Of a stretch of 64,000 nt of DNA, positions 63,557 through 64,000 are shown in pieces. Location: assembly GCA_963854835.1 (NCBI GenBank), contig OY978525.1, positions 44,927,554 through 44,991,553 of the forward strand, read 5' to 3'. Position 1 is the first letter of the stretch. Every line of letters starts with the position of its first letter. Position numbers and translations under genes: made by a program. This DNA is from Megamerina dolium (Eukaryota > Arthropoda > Insecta > Diptera > Megamerinidae). The notes beneath the pieces are model-generated. The model had not been told where the DNA came from and ran no database searches. It worked only from the letters and a program-made list of their open reading frames with translations.

Positions 63557-64000
63557 TCATCCTGGAGAATTTGATCTTAATCGCTTTCGTCGTTGACGGC
63601 AGTCACGCGCCACGTGCCCTGGTTTGTCGCAAATAAAGCACTTACCAATAAATTTGTTTTCGCGTCTACCTGTTGTTCTTCCTTCAGGCTGCACTACGGA
63701 CTTGAATGCCTGACACACTGCTTCAACCAGATCTGATGTTTCTGCCTCTAGTTGGCGTACAGGTGGCACTGGTCGACACATTAAACTGGCGTCTTCATAC
63801 GTCAAGACACTACTAATTGTATCCGCATATGTGACTAGGGCACGCTTATTCTCTCCGTCGTGTATACCATCTATGAATGCCTCTATTTTTATTGTCTCGA
63901 TGAATTCTTCCGAATTACCAGAGAAAGCAATCATTAGTTCGTTGCACTCGCGATCTTAATTCCACTCGATGCAATTGACTTTTATATTCATTTTCATATT
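63557..64000 (-). pseudogene. gag: gag C-terminal part of LG6
   Basis: Zinc knuckle CFICDKPGHVARDC and capsid-like FSGNSEEFIETIKIEAFIDG are open in one frame (63557-63934). A 42-bp deletion at 63930/63931, relative to 59251-59292, removes the stop seen in LG5. The gene continues beyond the window. Confidence 0.87.

Larger units (their letters stand above)
60457..64000 (-). mobile_element. LG6: mosaic Ty3/gypsy copy running off the window
   Basis: Minus-strand integrase, RNase H, RT, protease and gag. From the right, 62590-63930 is identical to LG5 (57910-59250). Left of about 62590 the RT shares the deletions and substitutions of LG4. The 5' LTR is outside the window. Confidence 0.92.

Overview
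The window reads as insect heterochromatin-like DNA: 64 kb of nested and mostly broken mobile elements with no recognisable cellular gene. A dipteran, plausibly a tephritid fruit fly, is suggested by the mix of Jockey, R1, LOA and RTE LINEs, a DD41D (rosa-type) mariner, and 17.6/297-like and tRNA-Leu-primed Ty3/gypsy elements. The species is an inference. Labels used here: LG1-LG6 = copies of one tRNA-Leu-primed Ty3/gypsy family whose Gag starts with a SAP-like motif; SG = a tRNA-Ser-primed 17.6/297-like Ty3/gypsy element; JK-A/B/C = Jockey LINE copies; RTE-1A/1B and RTE-2 = two RTE-type LINE families; VLE-1/2 = AT-rich relics of a Polinton/adintovirus-type DNA virus-like element.

Layout. 1-2433 LG1, an internally deleted copy inserted in JK-A (2434-2913), which itself interrupts RTE-2 (2914-5440, minus). 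5580-11419 is VLE-1, carrying structural-type ORFs on plus and a family-B DNA polymerase relic on minus; it is interrupted by RTE-1A (5892-8539) and a palindrome-rich MITE (10751-11258). 11420-16058 is JK-B, a full-length Jockey with two intact ORFs and a 9-bp target duplication. After an anonymous stretch comes an R1-type fragment (16857-18260), then SG (18261-25191) with a LOA LINE (19107-21938) inside its gag. 25192-28487 is LG2 (minus), with the same internal deletion as LG1, abutting a 3'-truncated R1 LINE (28488-32183, minus) and a scrap of SG-type LTR.

32274-43300 is VLE-2: a small membrane ORF, a capsid-like gene split by JK-C (32951-40530, itself split by full-length RTE-1B, 35377-38741), an A32-type packaging ATPase and a minus-strand ORF. 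Both VLE segments are sprinkled with 15-nt hairpins (6-bp stems, 3-nt loops) repeated every 16-17 nt, in one place at least eight in a row, and in the polymerase relic they lie in frame. This is the most unusual signal in the window.

43839-44986 is a rosa-type mariner; 45585-46520 a Myb/SANT-like gene relic; 46834-47268 a Merlin/IS1595-type transposase relic; 53297-53727 a PIF/Harbinger transposase exon. LG3 (47724-53143), the most complete gypsy copy, sits in the intron after the Harbinger exon. From 53812 on are LG4 (plus), LG5 (minus, carrying a tRNA-derived SINE) and LG6 (minus). LG5 and LG6 share a single LTR and a near-perfect 1.34-kb block, and LG6 is a mosaic of the LG4 and LG5 lineages.
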